6,165 bases of DNA from Chloroflexota bacterium (GTDB lineage Bacteria > Chloroflexota > Limnocylindria > Limnocylindrales > CSP1-4): assembly GCA_021777365.1 (NCBI GenBank), contig JAJYDP010000314.1, positions 1 to 6,165 of the forward strand, in the 5' to 3' direction. Positions within the stretch are counted from its first letter, which is position 1; each line of letters begins with the position of its first letter. A model generated the notes under the pieces. It worked only from the letters and a program-made list of their open reading frames with translations, searched no databases and was not told the origin of the DNA. A program made the position numbers and the translations under genes. Positions 5,415 through 6,165 of this stretch are shown piece by piece.

Positions 5415-6165
5415 TCACCCGAACAGCTCCTGCTGGTCGGCGGCCTTTGCGCGCGGGACGCGCTCGGCCTGCCGGTAGGTCGAGTACACCATCGGCGGGA
5501 GCTGCGGCTTCTTCCCGTCGAGCAGCTCGCGGATGGTGAGGATCTGGAGGCGGGGGAAGTCGCGGCGCACGGGCCTCGCATCCTCGTCCATGGAGCTGAA
5601 CAGCTCCCACTCGTAGAGCCCGGCCGTATCGGCCTCCAGGCGCATCTCGCGGGTCGGCTCCTCCAGCGTCACGAACAGGCCAATCGCCGCCTTCTCGCGC
5701 TCGCTGGTGCCCTTGAGGTCGCGCACCATGGCGGAGTTGACCCCGCCCGACTTGACGCTGACGAGCACCGACTGCAGCTCGCCATGGCGGCCGGTGAACG
5801 TGAGTTTGCCGTCGATGCCCCGGTCGGCCCCCTTCTTCTCGACGCCGCCGACGGGCTTTGCGTCCACGAGGCTGAGCGCCCAGTACTGGAACTGGTAGCG
5901 ACCGTCGAGGCCTTGCTGGGCGAGCTGGCGAGCGCCCTCGACCTCGGTGGGGCTGCCGATCACCGGTACGGCCTCCAGGGCGAAGCTGTCCTTCAGGCGG
6001 GCGCGCATGACGGCGATCGAGAGCCACGTGATGTCGATGCCGATCCACCGGCGGCCGAGCTTCTGGGCGGCGACGAGCGCCGTGCCGCAGCCGCAGAAGG
6101 GGTCGAGCACGATGTCGCCGGGGTTGGAGGAGGCGGAGATGATCCGTTCAAGGAGAGCGACTGGC
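5415..6165 (-). CDS. DNA methyltransferase with C-terminal Mrr-like nuclease domain, 5' end outside window
   Basis: The open frame enters from the right edge and gives 249 visible residues. The first part reads PVALLERIISASSNPGDI followed by the AdoMet-binding motif I LDPFCGCGT (20-28) and WIGIDI. These are hallmarks of N4-cytosine/N6-adenine methyltransferases; motif I near the C-terminal end of the catalytic domain fits the beta-class order, with the catalytic (D/N/S)PP(Y/W) motif expected upstream, outside the window. After about residue 90 comes a region with GADRGIDGK (Asp118) and LVSVKSGG (Lys138), then REKAAIGLFV and LQILTIRELLDGK. This is the pattern of Mrr-like PD-(D/E)xK endonuclease domains, with Ser where Glu or Gln is usual in the ExK triad. 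It may therefore methylate and cut DNA as a single-protein restriction-modification enzyme. The stop is TGA (5415-5417). The gene is convergent with hepT. Confidence 0.85.
   Translation of the reverse strand, partial: PVALLERIISASSNPGDIVLDPFCGCGTALVAAQKLGRRWIGIDITWLSIAVMRARLKDSFALEAVPVIGSPTEVEGARQLAQQGLDGRYQFQYWALSLVDAKPVGGVEKKGADRGIDGKLTFTGRHGELQSVLVSVKSGGVNSAMVRDLKGTSEREKAAIGLFVTLEEPTREMRLEADTAGLYEWELFSSMDEDARPVRRDFPRLQILTIRELLDGKKPQLPPMVYSTYRQAERVPRAKAADQQELFG

Noticed and set aside
5158..6048. 296-aa minus-strand reading frame
   Set aside because: Arg/Gly/Pro-rich shadow of the methyltransferase-nuclease gene and antisense to the end of hepT.

Overview
This is a GC-rich bacterial fragment with strong G/C bias at third codon positions. 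GTG and TTG starts are common, and two of the best promoter candidates have little or no leader. The HAWAVG/WNGSxW repeat protein and the general style fit a Chloroflexota (soil or freshwater lineage) or actinobacterial genome. That placement is a guess, since there is no marker gene here.

Layout. (1) 2-667, plus strand: the C-terminal part of a repeat protein, probably a beta-propeller, cut by the window edge. An 11-bp perfect hairpin follows 5 nt after its stop. (2) Minus strand, transcribed from about 3065 downward: a cytoplasmic GAF-HisKA-HATPase histidine kinase (1809-3065), an OmpR/PhoB-type response regulator overlapping it by 4 nt (1069-1812), and a small Cys/His-rich protein (773-988). 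The coding signal of the small protein continues in another frame to 628, which suggests a frameshift. (3) 3066-4086: a largely non-coding block with one small lipoprotein gene (3466-3798, minus) and a short coding-like remnant. Two diverged copies of one repeat (3095-3257 and 3900-4013) lie in inverted orientation, each directly upstream of an outward-facing transcription unit. (4) 4047-5281, plus strand: a promoter with a 7-bp dyad operator, then a two-gene toxin-antitoxin operon. Its first gene fuses a winged-helix domain to an MNT nucleotidyltransferase, and its second is a HepT-type HEPN RNase with an intact RX4HXY motif. (5) 5415-6165, minus strand: the C-terminal part of a DNA methyltransferase fused to an Mrr-like nuclease domain, running off the right edge.

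How the parts work together. The kinase and regulator form a standard two-component pair with no membrane segment, so the kinase probably senses a cytoplasmic signal through its GAF domain. The HepT/MNT operon and the methyltransferase-nuclease are convergent neighbours and look like a small defence cluster. The most interesting points are the antitoxin that appears to carry its own DNA-binding domain next to a matching operator, and the undescribed inverted repeat pair that carries an outward-facing -35 hexamer in one copy.
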